Positions 1-7,898 are shown, counted from the first letter of the stretch. The stretch is DNA of 11,226 bases from Calditrichaceae bacterium (GCA_030622395.1 JAUXGF010000037.1:1-11226); one strand, 5' to 3'. The notes: generated by a model not told the origin, from the letters alone. Made by a program: numbers and translations.

Positions 1-2261
1 AGTGGGTGCGGCAGGTGGTGCACGGCAAAATTACTCAGGATGAAATTGACATCGACGCCTCGGATGAATTGGGTGAAATTGCCCAGGCTTTCAATGAGAT
101 GACGGAGAAATTCCGCGAAGCACAAGTTGGTTTGATTGAGCAGCAAAAGCTTCAAAAAGAACTGCAGGTGGCTCAGGAAATTCAGCAGATGCTTTTGCCC
201 AGTGATTTTCCAAAAGTCGAAGGTTATGAAATTGCCTCTTACTACGAAGCGGCTAAAGAAGTGGGCGGCGATCTATTTGACTTTGTCGAAGTAGACGAAG
301 ATACGATCGGTATTTGTGTGGCGGACGTTTCAGGAAAAGGCGTTCCGGGATCATTAATTATGACCATGATTCGTACCGCCTTACGTTTGGAATCACGCGG
401 AAATAAAAATCCCGCCGATGTGTTGGCAAGGGTTAACCGTTTTGTCGTCGATGATATGAGACGCGGTATGTTTGTAACTATGTTCTATATCATCCTGGAT
501 TCAAGGAATCGAATTATCCACTATGCCAGCGCCGGTCATAATCCGATGATGCTTTACCGGGGATCGACTAAACAAACTTATTATTTAAATCCGTCCGGCT
601 TCCCTGTAGGTATCCAACTGCCTGACGTTGAACTTTTTGCCAGAAAGATCGAGACAGACTCCATTCGTCTGCAAGAGGATGATATTTTAGTGCTTTACAC
701 TGACGGTATTACCGAGGCAATGAATGCAAACCGCGAGCTTTACAGGGAAGAACGGTTTCTAAATTCAATTCGCAGCAATGCCCATTTGGATGTGGGTGAG
801 TTCATTAAAAGCATAAATGTAGAGTTGAAAAACTTTACCGGCGGCGCTCTTCAAAATGACGATATAACTTTTGTATCTATTAAAGAAAAATTAATGCACG
901 GCGACGTTATTTATAGAGTTCAAGAACAATTGAAAGAGTTGATTGCAGGCGGGACACCGGTTAAAAAGGCGCTTGAGCAGTTGAGAGTTTCACCCCATTA
1001 CTATTATAAATATAAAGATATCATTGATAGAAAAGGGATGGGCGCTTTAAAGAAATTTCTAAAAGGACAGGATTATATAGAAAAGAAACATATCTCTATC
1101 GAAGTTAAAACAAAGATTTTTGATATTATTCGTAAACATCCCGACTATGGCGCTAAACGCATTGCCAACGAACTGAAGACAGAAGAGTATGGATCTATAA
1201 AAATTGACTCGGGACGATTGTATAATGAATTAGTAAATTTGAGATTAAACACTCAGGAATTAAGAGAACGGTTTATTGAAAAAGGCGGTAAAAAGCGCCT
1301 CAAACAACCGGGTACGCCCTTGCTCACCCTGGACGGAAATGTTATTTTGGATTTTGAGTCCTCGGAGAAAGAAATTAAAAAACGCGGCAGCGCTGAATTT
1401 GAAAGCCGTTTAAAACCGATCAGTACACGAGAACCCGATAGTAAAAAAGCAATCATACGTCAAACCACTGTAGCTGCGGGCACAGAGATTAAAAGTGAGA
1501 CAGAAGTAAAAAAGGCTCCGCCAACAATTATTCATAAACAGGCAAAGCCGCTCCAGGCTGCAGCAGAGGTTCGTGAAACCAAACCGCCTGAAAAAGAAGA
1601 CAAAACAGAGATCAGTAAAAAAACCGCCCCTGTAAAAGAAAAACCGATCGAACAAAAAATACTTAAAAAAGAAGAGGCGAAACCAGTAAAAGAAGAATTG
1701 GAACTTGTACAGCCCAAAACAGCTTTTTCCAAAGAAGAAGTATTAGATCAGGTTTCAATTAAAATTGATGAAAATAAATTAGACAAGTTGTATAAATTAT
1801 TGGATGATGATCTTAAAGCGCTTGAATTATTAGAGAAAGACGTTGAATTTGATTCTGATTTGAAAGAAAATGTAAAAAAAATTAATTTAATACTGAAAAT
1901 TATCCTAACTCATCCGATACTAAAAGAACTGACAGATATTAAACAGATAATTAGTCAGATACATCAGGCGATGACGTTCATTAATGAAAATTTTGAACAA
2001 TTAGATAAGCGGTTAATTCTTTTAAAAGTTAAACAATTGTTGAAATATCTGAAAAAAGACCATAAATTAAGTAAATATAGTATAATAATTGAAGCAATCA
2101 ATGAAATTGGATTAGCTCAGCATCATTTAACTGAAAATATATCTGTTAAAAAAGTAAAAGAAACAAATGAGATGGATCGAATCCGGAAAAAATTATTGCA
2201 AAAGAAAATAATTACCAGAAAATCTCTGGTAGAATCATTAACAAGGGATGAAGCAAAATAG
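1..2261 (+). CDS. HAMP-PP2C (RsbU/SpoIIE-type) serine phosphatase with HTH-like C-terminal extension, 5' partial
   Basis: Partial at the left edge. The frame is open to base 3, and the GTG at 6 lies inside a HAMP domain, so the real start and any membrane sensor are outside. Numbering from that GTG, residues 1-40 are the end of HAMP (DELGEIAQAFNEM, 20-32) and 41-65 a short coiled linker. Residues 66-293 are a PP2C/SpoIIE phosphatase with the metal-binding acidic motifs intact: GGDLFDF (87-93), ADVSGKGVPGS (106-116), AGHNP (176-180), YTDGITEA (231-238) and QNDDITF (283-289). It should therefore be active, probably dephosphorylating a STAS protein such as its downstream neighbour. About 455 unusual residues follow: an HTH-like segment (298-355), a second HTH-like segment (366-425) matching one in the STAS neighbour, a K/E/P-rich linker (about 430-575) and a helical, Leu/Ile/Lys-rich domain (about 575-751). 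The phosphatase call is firm; the role of the extension is inferred. Confidence 0.93.
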   Translation, partial: WVRQVVHGKITQDEIDIDASDELGEIAQAFNEMTEKFREAQVGLIEQQKLQKELQVAQEIQQMLLPSDFPKVEGYEIASYYEAAKEVGGDLFDFVEVDEDTIGICVADVSGKGVPGSLIMTMIRTALRLESRGNKNPADVLARVNRFVVDDMRRGMFVTMFYIILDSRNRIIHYASAGHNPMMLYRGSTKQTYYLNPSGFPVGIQLPDVELFARKIETDSIRLQEDDILVLYTDGITEAMNANRELYREERFLNSIRSNAHLDVGEFIKSINVELKNFTGGALQNDDITFVSIKEKLMHGDVIYRVQEQLKELIAGGTPVKKALEQLRVSPHYYYKYKDIIDRKGMGALKKFLKGQDYIEKKHISIEVKTKIFDIIRKHPDYGAKRIANELKTEEYGSIKIDSGRLYNELVNLRLNTQELRERFIEKGGKKRLKQPGTPLLTLDGNVILDFESSEKEIKKRGSAEFESRLKPISTREPDSKKAIIRQTTVAAGTEIKSETEVKKAPPTIIHKQAKPLQAAAEVRETKPPEKEDKTEISKKTAPVKEKPIEQKILKKEEAKPVKEELELVQPKTAFSKEEVLDQVSIKIDENKLDKLYKLLDDDLKALELLEKDVEFDSDLKENVKKINLILKIILTHPILKELTDIKQIISQIHQAMTFINENFEQLDKRLILLKVKQLLKYLKKDHKLSKYSIIIEAINEIGLAQHHLTENISVKKVKETNEMDRIRKKLLQKKIITRKSLVESLTRDEAK
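897..1280 (+). other. Transposase-like tandem HTH region in the phosphatase extension
   Basis: Residues 298-425 of the phosphatase read as two consecutive helix-turn-helix units. The first (about 298-355) contains LIAGGTPVKKALEQLRVSP, then YYYKYKDIIDRKGMGALKKF. This follows the HTH_28/29-type pattern 'G.s..eaa..lgvs..tvy.w...y...G..gL'. The second (366-425) contains IIRKHPDYGAKRIANEL and then LYNELVNLRLN, the HTH_21/HTH_32-type pattern found ahead of the integrase core in IS3 and IS481 transposases. No DDE catalytic core follows, so this is a fused domain and not a transposase. The family assignment is by eye only. Confidence 0.55.
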
Positions 2262-2308
2262 CGCTTAACCAGTCAAATGCAGTTGAATTCAAATTAAATC
2301 CCTTTATT

Positions 2309-2315
2309 AAGGAGG
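2309..2315 (+). promoter_or_regulatory. Strong Shine-Dalgarno for the STAS gene
   Basis: AAGGAGG lies 5 nt before the ATG at 2321 and fixes that start. It is the best ribosome binding site in the window. This suggests the STAS protein is translated more efficiently than its upstream neighbour, as expected if the antagonist must outnumber the phosphatase; that last point is inference. Confidence 0.85.
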
Positions 2316-2320
2316 AATGA

Positions 2321-3019
2321 ATGGAAGGTATTCAGGTCTCAACCGAAATAGCCGGCAGCCGTAATCATATATCAATTATTAAGGTTGGCGGATATATTGA
2401 CACAACTACATCTTCTGAGTTAGAAAGGGCGCTTGATTCCTTATTAAAGCAAGGTCGTTTTTTCATAATCGTAGATTTAGGAAATGTTGACTATATAAGC
2501 AGCGCCGGCTGGGGTATTTTTATCAGTGAGATAAAATCCATACGGGAAAACGGCGGTGATTTAAAATTGGTGCGTATGGTGCCCGACGTCTATGAAATTT
2601 TTGAATTACTCGAATTTCATCATATTCTTGACGTTTATGATACGGTGGATGAGGCTATTAATAAATTTGAAATGCTCGAAGCCGCGGGGAAACCGGTTGC
2701 CAAGGAGATAACGTTGCCGCAAGCGGAAGCGGAACCCGCTCAAACGGAAGCTCAGCAATCGGAAGTTAAAACCGAAGAAGACGTTGCCGTTGCTGAAGAG
2801 GCGCCCGAAGAAATAAATCCGGCCTCTTTGAGCTTACAGGAAAAAATTAAAATGATCGTTAAAGAAAATCCTACTTACGGCGCTTTAAAAATAAAACGGG
2901 AACTTAATATGATAAAATATGGTTTTACTAGAATAGGCTGGGTGAAAGTGCGCGCCGAATTAAAAAGATTAAAATTAAACAACACCGCGCGTAGATATAA
3001 ATTTGCAACTTCTTCATAA
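2321..3019 (+). CDS. STAS-domain anti-sigma-factor antagonist with C-terminal HTH-like domain
   Basis: Residues 6-117 are a STAS domain of the SpoIIAA/RsbV type. The phosphoacceptor loop reads VDLGNVDYISSAGWGIF (51-67). Ser61 aligns with the serine phosphorylated in SpoIIAA, and the preceding Asp of the usual D-S-S/T-G motif is Ser60, a common variant. An acidic Ala/Glu/Pro linker (about 120-168) leads to a C-terminal domain (172-228) containing NPTYGALKIKREL and VRAELKRLKLN. This domain aligns without gaps to residues 370-423 of the upstream phosphatase, with about 20 identities in 54 positions by hand count. Ordinary STAS antagonists are about 100-120 residues and end after the STAS fold; this one is 232. 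The gene lies 59 nt after the phosphatase, its likely partner. The STAS call is firm. A DNA- or protein-binding role for the tail is inferred. Confidence 0.93.
   Translation: MEGIQVSTEIAGSRNHISIIKVGGYIDTTTSSELERALDSLLKQGRFFIIVDLGNVDYISSAGWGIFISEIKSIRENGGDLKLVRMVPDVYEIFELLEFHHILDVYDTVDEAINKFEMLEAAGKPVAKEITLPQAEAEPAQTEAQQSEVKTEEDVAVAEEAPEEINPASLSLQEKIKMIVKENPTYGALKIKRELNMIKYGFTRIGWVKVRAELKRLKLNNTARRYKFATSS
2834..3004 (+). other. Second copy of the shared HTH-like domain, in the STAS protein
   Basis: This covers residues 172-228 of the STAS protein. Positions shared with the phosphatase copy include the K-I...I start, P-x-YGA, I-x-x-EL, YG, EL, L-x-LN and a closing R and F. The pattern is that of a winged or homeodomain-like HTH of the transposase-associated type. 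The tail is rich in Lys/Arg (RRYKF near the end), compatible with nucleic-acid binding but not proof of it. Confidence 0.55.
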
Positions 3020-3033
3020 AAGGACGATTTAAG

Positions 3034-3534
3034 ATGCATTTAGTCATGGATATTGTGCTTATTTCAATAATAATGTTCTCTGTTTTTTCCAATTTTTATG
3101 GTTTGCCGGGCAATTCCATACTTGCTTTGAGCAGTCTTGTTTATGGTTTGACCACTGGTTTTGAATCTTTTTCATTTTCATTTATATTAACGCTTTTTGG
3201 AATAGTCGTTGTGTTAGAGTTACTTGAATTTTTGTTAATTTATTTTACGGCTAAAAAATACGGCTCTTCTAAGTGGGGTATAAGCGGCGCTATTATCGGG
3301 GGAATTGTCGGTGCTATAAGCGGAGCTTTTGTGACGCCTATTATGGGAGCCATTATCGGATCGATCTCCGGGGTTTTTCTTGGCGCGTTCCTTTTGGAGT
3401 TTATCAACACTACTAACGTTAAAGATAGTTTTTTTAGCGGGCTAGGCGCATTTTTGGGTAAATTAGGCGGACTTTCCATTAAGGTGATTGGCGGTGTAAC
3501 AATGGCTGTTATGGTAGCCTCAAGAATAATTTAA
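3034..3534 (+). CDS. DUF456 family integral membrane protein
   Basis: This is a 166-residue, very hydrophobic protein. It shows the DUF456 pattern: an N-terminal membrane segment ending in GLPG (23-26), a second pair of hydrophobic segments (about 28-40 and 48-72), the polar turn AKKYGSSKWG (73-82), a Gly-rich membrane stretch with small-residue spacing (83-122), Glu122 in LLEF, and a final Gly-rich segment (about 136-163). The length is normal for the family, whose function is unknown. The gene starts 14 nt after the STAS stop, with AAAGGA just upstream of the ATG; an in-frame ATG at 3046 is an alternative start. It is probably co-transcribed with the phosphatase and STAS genes and is the last gene before the terminator at 3567. 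Whether it takes part in the signalling pathway is unknown. Confidence 0.85.
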   Translation: MHLVMDIVLISIIMFSVFSNFYGLPGNSILALSSLVYGLTTGFESFSFSFILTLFGIVVVLELLEFLLIYFTAKKYGSSKWGISGAIIGGIVGAISGAFVTPIMGAIIGSISGVFLGAFLLEFINTTNVKDSFFSGLGAFLGKLGGLSIKVIGGVTMAVMVASRII

Positions 3535-3566
3535 TTTGTTATTTTAACATAAATGGTTTAATTTTT

Positions 3567-3600
3567 CCCGAAGTGATTTTTCGCTTCGGGATTTTTTTTA
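3567..3600 (+). terminator. Rho-independent terminator after the DUF456 gene
   Basis: A 9-bp stem with one G-U pair, CCCGAAGTG (3567-3575) pairing with CGCTTCGGG (3582-3590), closes a 6-nt loop. It is followed at once by a T-rich run (3591-3600). It lies 32 nt after the DUF456 stop and marks the end of the left operon. Confidence 0.9.
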
Positions 3601-3668
3601 TAGATGAAATGTGCAATACATCTTTGTTTAGTGTGGGGTTGTTTTGGGTGTATATTGGGAATAAAGAA

Positions 3669-3791
3669 AACCCACCCTTGCCTGCATCCCGATACTTCGG
3701 GGTAACCCCTCCCAAGAGGGGCATTGCTGATTCCACCCGTGAGTAAGTTATTACATTCTATCATTAGAAAAATTAGGGGGGGGTTAAAAAA
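3669..3791 (-). repeat. Hairpin-rich short interspersed repeat, copy A
   Basis: Most of the 262-nt gap between the terminated DUF456 operon and the DUF4159 gene is a non-coding element. It contains a CCCGA/TCGGG hairpin (3688-3692 with 3697-3701) and a CCCCTC/GAGGGG hairpin with a CCAA loop (3706-3711 with 3716-3721). Bases 3683-3708 are identical, in inverted orientation, to 8144-8169 of copy B. The right end (G8 tract then TTAAAAAA, 3776-3791), read as its complement, matches the left end of copy B at 13 of 16 positions by hand count. This supports the same element in reverse. The inner half differs from copy B. Exact boundaries, especially on the left, are uncertain. Confidence 0.7.
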
Positions 3792-3796
3792 TTTAA

Positions 3797-4489
3797 ATGC
3801 ATAAGCTCATCAAAACTGATCTTAATAAATTCACTAAATCAACAATATCTTTCATAATTATAATTTTAATGTTTTCTTTTAATCATTTATCCGCTCAACC
3901 GGTTATCCCTGTGCGCATTCAATACAGCGGCGGCGGCGATTGGTACGGTAATAAAACAACCTGGCGGAATATTTTAAGTAAAGCGCGGGATGAATTATCC
4001 GTCGACGCCGGGGAGCGTGAAGCAGCTCATCGTATTTTAGACGCTGAATTTAAACAATACCCGATAGCTTATATTTCCGGACACGGAAATATTGTTTTTT
4101 CCGATCTGGAGGCGCAGGCTCTGCGGCGCTATCTTATTGAAGGCGGCTTTTTATTTGCAGACGATGATTATGGAATGGACGCCTCTTTCCGCCGCGAAAT
4201 GAAAAAAGTCTTCCCTGAATTGAATTTTGTTGAACTGCCTTTTTCGCATCTTGTTTATCATATTTTCTATCATTTTGACCGGGGACTTCCTAAGGTGCAT
4301 GAACATGCCGGCGGCGCGCCAAAGGGTTTGGGATTATTATACGAAGGCAGACTAGTCTGTTTTTACAGTTTTAATACCGATATCAGCGACGGCTGTGAAG
4401 ACGCTGAAATTCATAAAGACGATCCGCAAAAAAGGGAACAGGCATTAAGAATGGCGTTGAACATATTTTTATTTGCATTGTTAAATTAA
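3797..4489 (+). CDS. Exported DUF4159 domain protein
   Basis: A basic N-terminus and hydrophobic stretch (about 15-31) ending in LSAQ form a signal peptide, probably cut after Ala33, so the protein should be periplasmic. The rest is DUF4159: IQYSGGGDWYG (41-51), YISGHGNIVFSD (92-103), LIEGGFLFADDDYG (113-126), FP.LNFVELPFSHLVYHIFYHF (139-160) and GRLVCFYSFNTDISDG (184-199). The fold of this family resembles ThuA/glutamine-amidotransferase-like proteins, and its biochemical role is not established. The start at 3797 has no good Shine-Dalgarno; a later ATG (codon 25) would spoil the signal peptide, so 3797 is preferred. The stop is 4 nt before the DUF4175 gene, a pairing common in Bacteroidota-type genomes, where the two are often near MoxR/DUF58/Bat genes. 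Those are not present here. Confidence 0.87.
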   Translation: MHKLIKTDLNKFTKSTISFIIIILMFSFNHLSAQPVIPVRIQYSGGGDWYGNKTTWRNILSKARDELSVDAGEREAAHRILDAEFKQYPIAYISGHGNIVFSDLEAQALRRYLIEGGFLFADDDYGMDASFRREMKKVFPELNFVELPFSHLVYHIFYHFDRGLPKVHEHAGGAPKGLGLLYEGRLVCFYSFNTDISDGCEDAEIHKDDPQKREQALRMALNIFLFALLN

Positions 4490-4493
4490 TCTC

Positions 4494-7400
4494 ATGAGCA
4501 GCGAAGAAAAAAAATTACTTTCCAATATTTACCGGTTCGGTAAAAGAAAATTATGGTATGAATTATTAGGGAAGATTTCCTGCCTGTCGCTGATAATATC
4601 GGCATTGTGGCTTAGCGCCGCTCTTGCCGACAATCTCTTTTATTTTTCGGAACTAACACGCTGGGGATTATGGTTTATTGGCGTCGGCGTTCTGCTATAT
4701 TTGTTATACCTCTTTTTTTTAATTCCGCTAAAAAATTTAACCGCCTTAAAGCCAAATTCCAATTTAACCGCCGCTGCAAGTCTATTAGGCAGATTTTATC
4801 CTGAAATTAAAGATTCCCTGGTTAATACATATCATCTGATCACCCGTGAGTTTGATGAAAATATCTCGGATGAATTACGTAAAGCGGGGATTAAAACAAA
4901 CATAGATAAATACGGCAACCACAATTTTAAAACACAGTTAAAGTTAAAACAATACCTGCCGGGAATTAAATTAGCCCTCCCTGTATTTATCAGCGCAATA
5001 GTTTTGTTAAGTTTTAAATTTGACGATATGTCTCATTCAACCTTACGTTTATTAAATCCTTCAAATGAATATTTAAGACTGCCTGCTTATCAATTTGAAG
5101 TAGAGCCCGGTAATATTAATATTATTAAAGGCGAATCAATTAATTTTGAAGCTCGCTATAACGGGCCTCCTTTACACTCCTGTCAGTTAATTATAAAAGA
5201 TGTTAACAGCGCCGGAAGCATGCGTATTTTGCCGATGAACCGAATTAGGGGAAGCTATACAATCAACGTTAAGGATATTAAAAAGCCGGTGGATTATCAA
5301 ATTAACGGGCTGCCGCTGAACAATAAACAACTACAGGATCATATCCGGTCAAAGAAATATCATATTGATATACGCATCCCTCCAATGATCAAAAACTTAG
5401 ACGTGACCTTAATTCCGCCGCGTTATTCGGGCTTGCAAAAGCAGCGTTTGGATAGAAATTTAGGCGATATTGCTGCTTTAGCGGGAACGCGGGCGAAGGT
5501 AAAATTAGAAACAAACAAAATGATCGAATCTGCTTCGCTTATCTTTGCATGCGGGGGGAAGATTGATCTGGACATACGAGGCAAACGTATCAGCGGTAAT
5601 TTTTCAATCAATAAAAATGATAGTTATAAAATTCTGCTTCAGGATACATCCGGTTTGGGGAATTTAAATCCGATTGATTATCAAATAGCGCTTTTGCCGG
5701 ACAATCCGTCTTTTGTTGAAATTAGCGAACCCGGGCAGGATGTTGAAACTCAGCTTGATGGCAGCCTGCAACTAAAAATTGAAGCTGGCGACGATTTTGG
5801 TTTAAGTGTTGTTAATTTATTTTATCAATATTTATACAGCTCTGAATCGGCTGCGGATACTACCTGGCGGCAAGCCTCGCTGAAACTGAAAAATAAATCA
5901 TCAAAACGGCAGGAGTTATATTATTTATGGAATTTTGACCTGCTCCCTTTAGCGTTTGACGATGGTATTAAATACTATGCCGAAGCTAAAGATAATAATT
6001 ATATCAGCGGGCCCGGCATTGGGAAAAGTAAAATATTCTATATCCGCTTTCCTTCTTTAGATGAGATTTTCGATTCGTTTACAGAAAACGAAGAGCAGGA
6101 ATCTGAAAAGTTAGAAGATGTGCGCCGGGAATCTGAAAACCTGAAAAAAAAGCTGGAAGAGATTAACCGCGAATTTAAACGGGCAAACGAAGTCGACTGG
6201 GAGACAAAACAACAGCTTGAAAAGACTTTAGAGCAACAAAAAGAATTGCAGGATAAAGTTAAAGAGATTCAGAAAAATCTTGAGGAGTTAATAGAAAAAC
6301 TGGATGCAAATAATTTGATAAGCGAAGAAATCCTTGAAAAATACATGCAGCTTCAGGAGCTCTTTAAAGAGATAGCTACCCCGGAACTTATGCAGGCTAT
6401 GCAGAATTTGCAAAAGGCTTTAGATAAATCCGACCCTAAACAAGTTCGGAATGCGCTGGAACAATTTAAATTAAACCAGGAGGCGTTTAAAAAAAATATT
6501 GAACGTACAATTGAACTATTAAAGCAGGTACAGCTTGAACAAAAACTGGATCAATTAGCGCAAAAGGCAAAAAGCCTTGCCGAACAACAGGAAAAAATCA
6601 GTAATACGCTTAACAATGATAAAACACCCGGCGACAAAGAATACAATCAATTAAAAAAACAACAAGCGCAGCAAAAAGAAAAATTAGAACAGCTTCAGAA
6701 TGACCTGAAAAAATTTTTGCAGGAGCCGCAGCTAACAAAATTCCCGCAGGCAAATCAGACGCTTGATTCTACGCAAAGCCGGATGAGCGATCCCACTTTG
6801 AGTGAACAAATGCAGAACATGCAGCAAAATCTTAGTTCCCAACAGAAAAAAAATGCAGCCGATTGTTCACAGAAACTTCAAAAGAAATTTGATGCAATCA
6901 AAAATTCGCTTATGCAGGCTCAGCAGCAGCTTCAAGGTCAACATAAAGCACAGATCAAAAAGAAGATGAACGCGGCTGCGCAAAAAATGCTGCAACTTTC
7001 TCATTCTCAGGAAAAGCTGCAGAAGCAAACGCAAAATGCTTCGGCTTTTAGCGGCGATTTAAAAGATATAGCCAACGGTCAGGGACAGGTAAAGGATAAT
7101 TTTCAAAAATTACTTTCGGAGTTGATGCAGCTTGCAAGGGAAACATTCTTTATCAGTCCTAAAATAAATAAATCGCTGGGCAAGGCTCAAAGCAATATGC
7201 AGCAAAGTCTTAATAATTTATCGGAACGCAATAAAGGGGCGGCGGCGTTGAGCCAGGAGCGGGCTTTAGCGGCTTTGAATGAAAGCGTTATGCAGATGCG
7301 CCGGTCAATGTCGCAAATGGAACAGTCGCAATCGGGTACTGGTTTTGAGCAATTTATGGAGCAGCTAAAGCAAATGGCTGGAAGCCAGGGACAGATAAAC

Positions 7401-7898
7401 GAAGAAACAATGGGTTTGCTTCAGGGTCAGGGTAACCAGGGGAAGCTTTCATTAATGCAGCAACAGGCAATGCGGCGTCTGGCAGCCGAGCAGGGAGCTT
7501 TGCGGGAAGCTTTGGAGAGTATGAACGAAAAGATGGGCGACCGCAGAGATATGTTAGGCAGATTGGGAGAGTTGTCCGGCAAGATGGAAGAAGTGGTGCA
7601 GGATCTTTTAAAACAAAATATCGACCGGAAAACAATTGAGCGGCAGCGGCAGATTTTATCCCGTATGCTTGACGCTCAGAAATCCATTCAGGAACGGGAA
7701 TTTTCCAAAAAGCGAAAGGCGGAAAGAGCAAAAAAATACCGCATAAAAGATCCGGGCAAGCTTGGGGATTTGGTTGACGCGGAGAAGAAAGCCATACAAG
7801 ACGCCTTGCGCCGGGCTTTGAATGAAGGCTACAACAGGGATTATCAGCAATTGATAGAGGCTTATTTTAAGTTATTGCTTTTAAAACAGAACGAATGA
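4494..7898 (+). CDS. DUF4175-type large membrane protein with long Gln-rich coiled coil
   Basis: 1134 residues. Three probable membrane helices lie near 28-50, 57-78 and 158-174. They are followed by a large, probably periplasmic, beta-rich region (about 180-520) with family-like motifs: IPPRYSG (307-313), ALAGTRAKVKL (328-338), GDDFGLSVVNLFYQY (432-446) and YYAEAKDNNYISGPG (494-508), then FPSLDEIF (519-526). From about 530 to 1010 the chain is almost wholly predicted coiled coil, rich in Gln, Lys, Glu, Met and Asn, with many QQ/QK runs. The C-terminal part (about 1020-1134) is charged and helical. There is no recognisable enzyme motif. The start is 4 nt after the DUF4159 stop with no Shine-Dalgarno, so translation is probably coupled. 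The pair may work together at the cell envelope; that is inferred from conserved neighbourhood, not from sequence. Confidence 0.85.
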   Translation: MSSEEKKLLSNIYRFGKRKLWYELLGKISCLSLIISALWLSAALADNLFYFSELTRWGLWFIGVGVLLYLLYLFFLIPLKNLTALKPNSNLTAAASLLGRFYPEIKDSLVNTYHLITREFDENISDELRKAGIKTNIDKYGNHNFKTQLKLKQYLPGIKLALPVFISAIVLLSFKFDDMSHSTLRLLNPSNEYLRLPAYQFEVEPGNINIIKGESINFEARYNGPPLHSCQLIIKDVNSAGSMRILPMNRIRGSYTINVKDIKKPVDYQINGLPLNNKQLQDHIRSKKYHIDIRIPPMIKNLDVTLIPPRYSGLQKQRLDRNLGDIAALAGTRAKVKLETNKMIESASLIFACGGKIDLDIRGKRISGNFSINKNDSYKILLQDTSGLGNLNPIDYQIALLPDNPSFVEISEPGQDVETQLDGSLQLKIEAGDDFGLSVVNLFYQYLYSSESAADTTWRQASLKLKNKSSKRQELYYLWNFDLLPLAFDDGIKYYAEAKDNNYISGPGIGKSKIFYIRFPSLDEIFDSFTENEEQESEKLEDVRRESENLKKKLEEINREFKRANEVDWETKQQLEKTLEQQKELQDKVKEIQKNLEELIEKLDANNLISEEILEKYMQLQELFKEIATPELMQAMQNLQKALDKSDPKQVRNALEQFKLNQEAFKKNIERTIELLKQVQLEQKLDQLAQKAKSLAEQQEKISNTLNNDKTPGDKEYNQLKKQQAQQKEKLEQLQNDLKKFLQEPQLTKFPQANQTLDSTQSRMSDPTLSEQMQNMQQNLSSQQKKNAADCSQKLQKKFDAIKNSLMQAQQQLQGQHKAQIKKKMNAAAQKMLQLSHSQEKLQKQTQNASAFSGDLKDIANGQGQVKDNFQKLLSELMQLARETFFISPKINKSLGKAQSNMQQSLNNLSERNKGAAALSQERALAALNESVMQMRRSMSQMEQSQSGTGFEQFMEQLKQMAGSQGQINEETMGLLQGQGNQGKLSLMQQQAMRRLAAEQGALREALESMNEKMGDRRDMLGRLGELSGKMEEVVQDLLKQNIDRKTIERQRQILSRMLDAQKSIQEREFSKKRKAERAKKYRIKDPGKLGDLVDAEKKAIQDALRRALNEGYNRDYQQLIEAYFKLLLLKQNE

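Noticed and set aside
897..1280. A transposase inserted in the phosphatase gene
   Set aside because: Only HTH-like segments are present; there is no DDE/integrase core, no terminal repeats and no break in frame, so it is a fused domain.
3558..3764. Minus-strand open frame of 68 codons sharing a GYPEVSGC-QGW string with the plus-strand frame at 8001-8231
   Set aside because: Both frames are translations of the same short repeat and cross hairpins and a terminator. The shared string comes from the repeat DNA, not from homologous proteins.
7354..7731. Long minus-strand open frame (125 codons) opposite the DUF4175 gene
   Set aside because: It is antisense to a well-supported coding region with a family-like protein; its Pro/Ala/Leu composition is what reverse frames of Gln-rich coding give.
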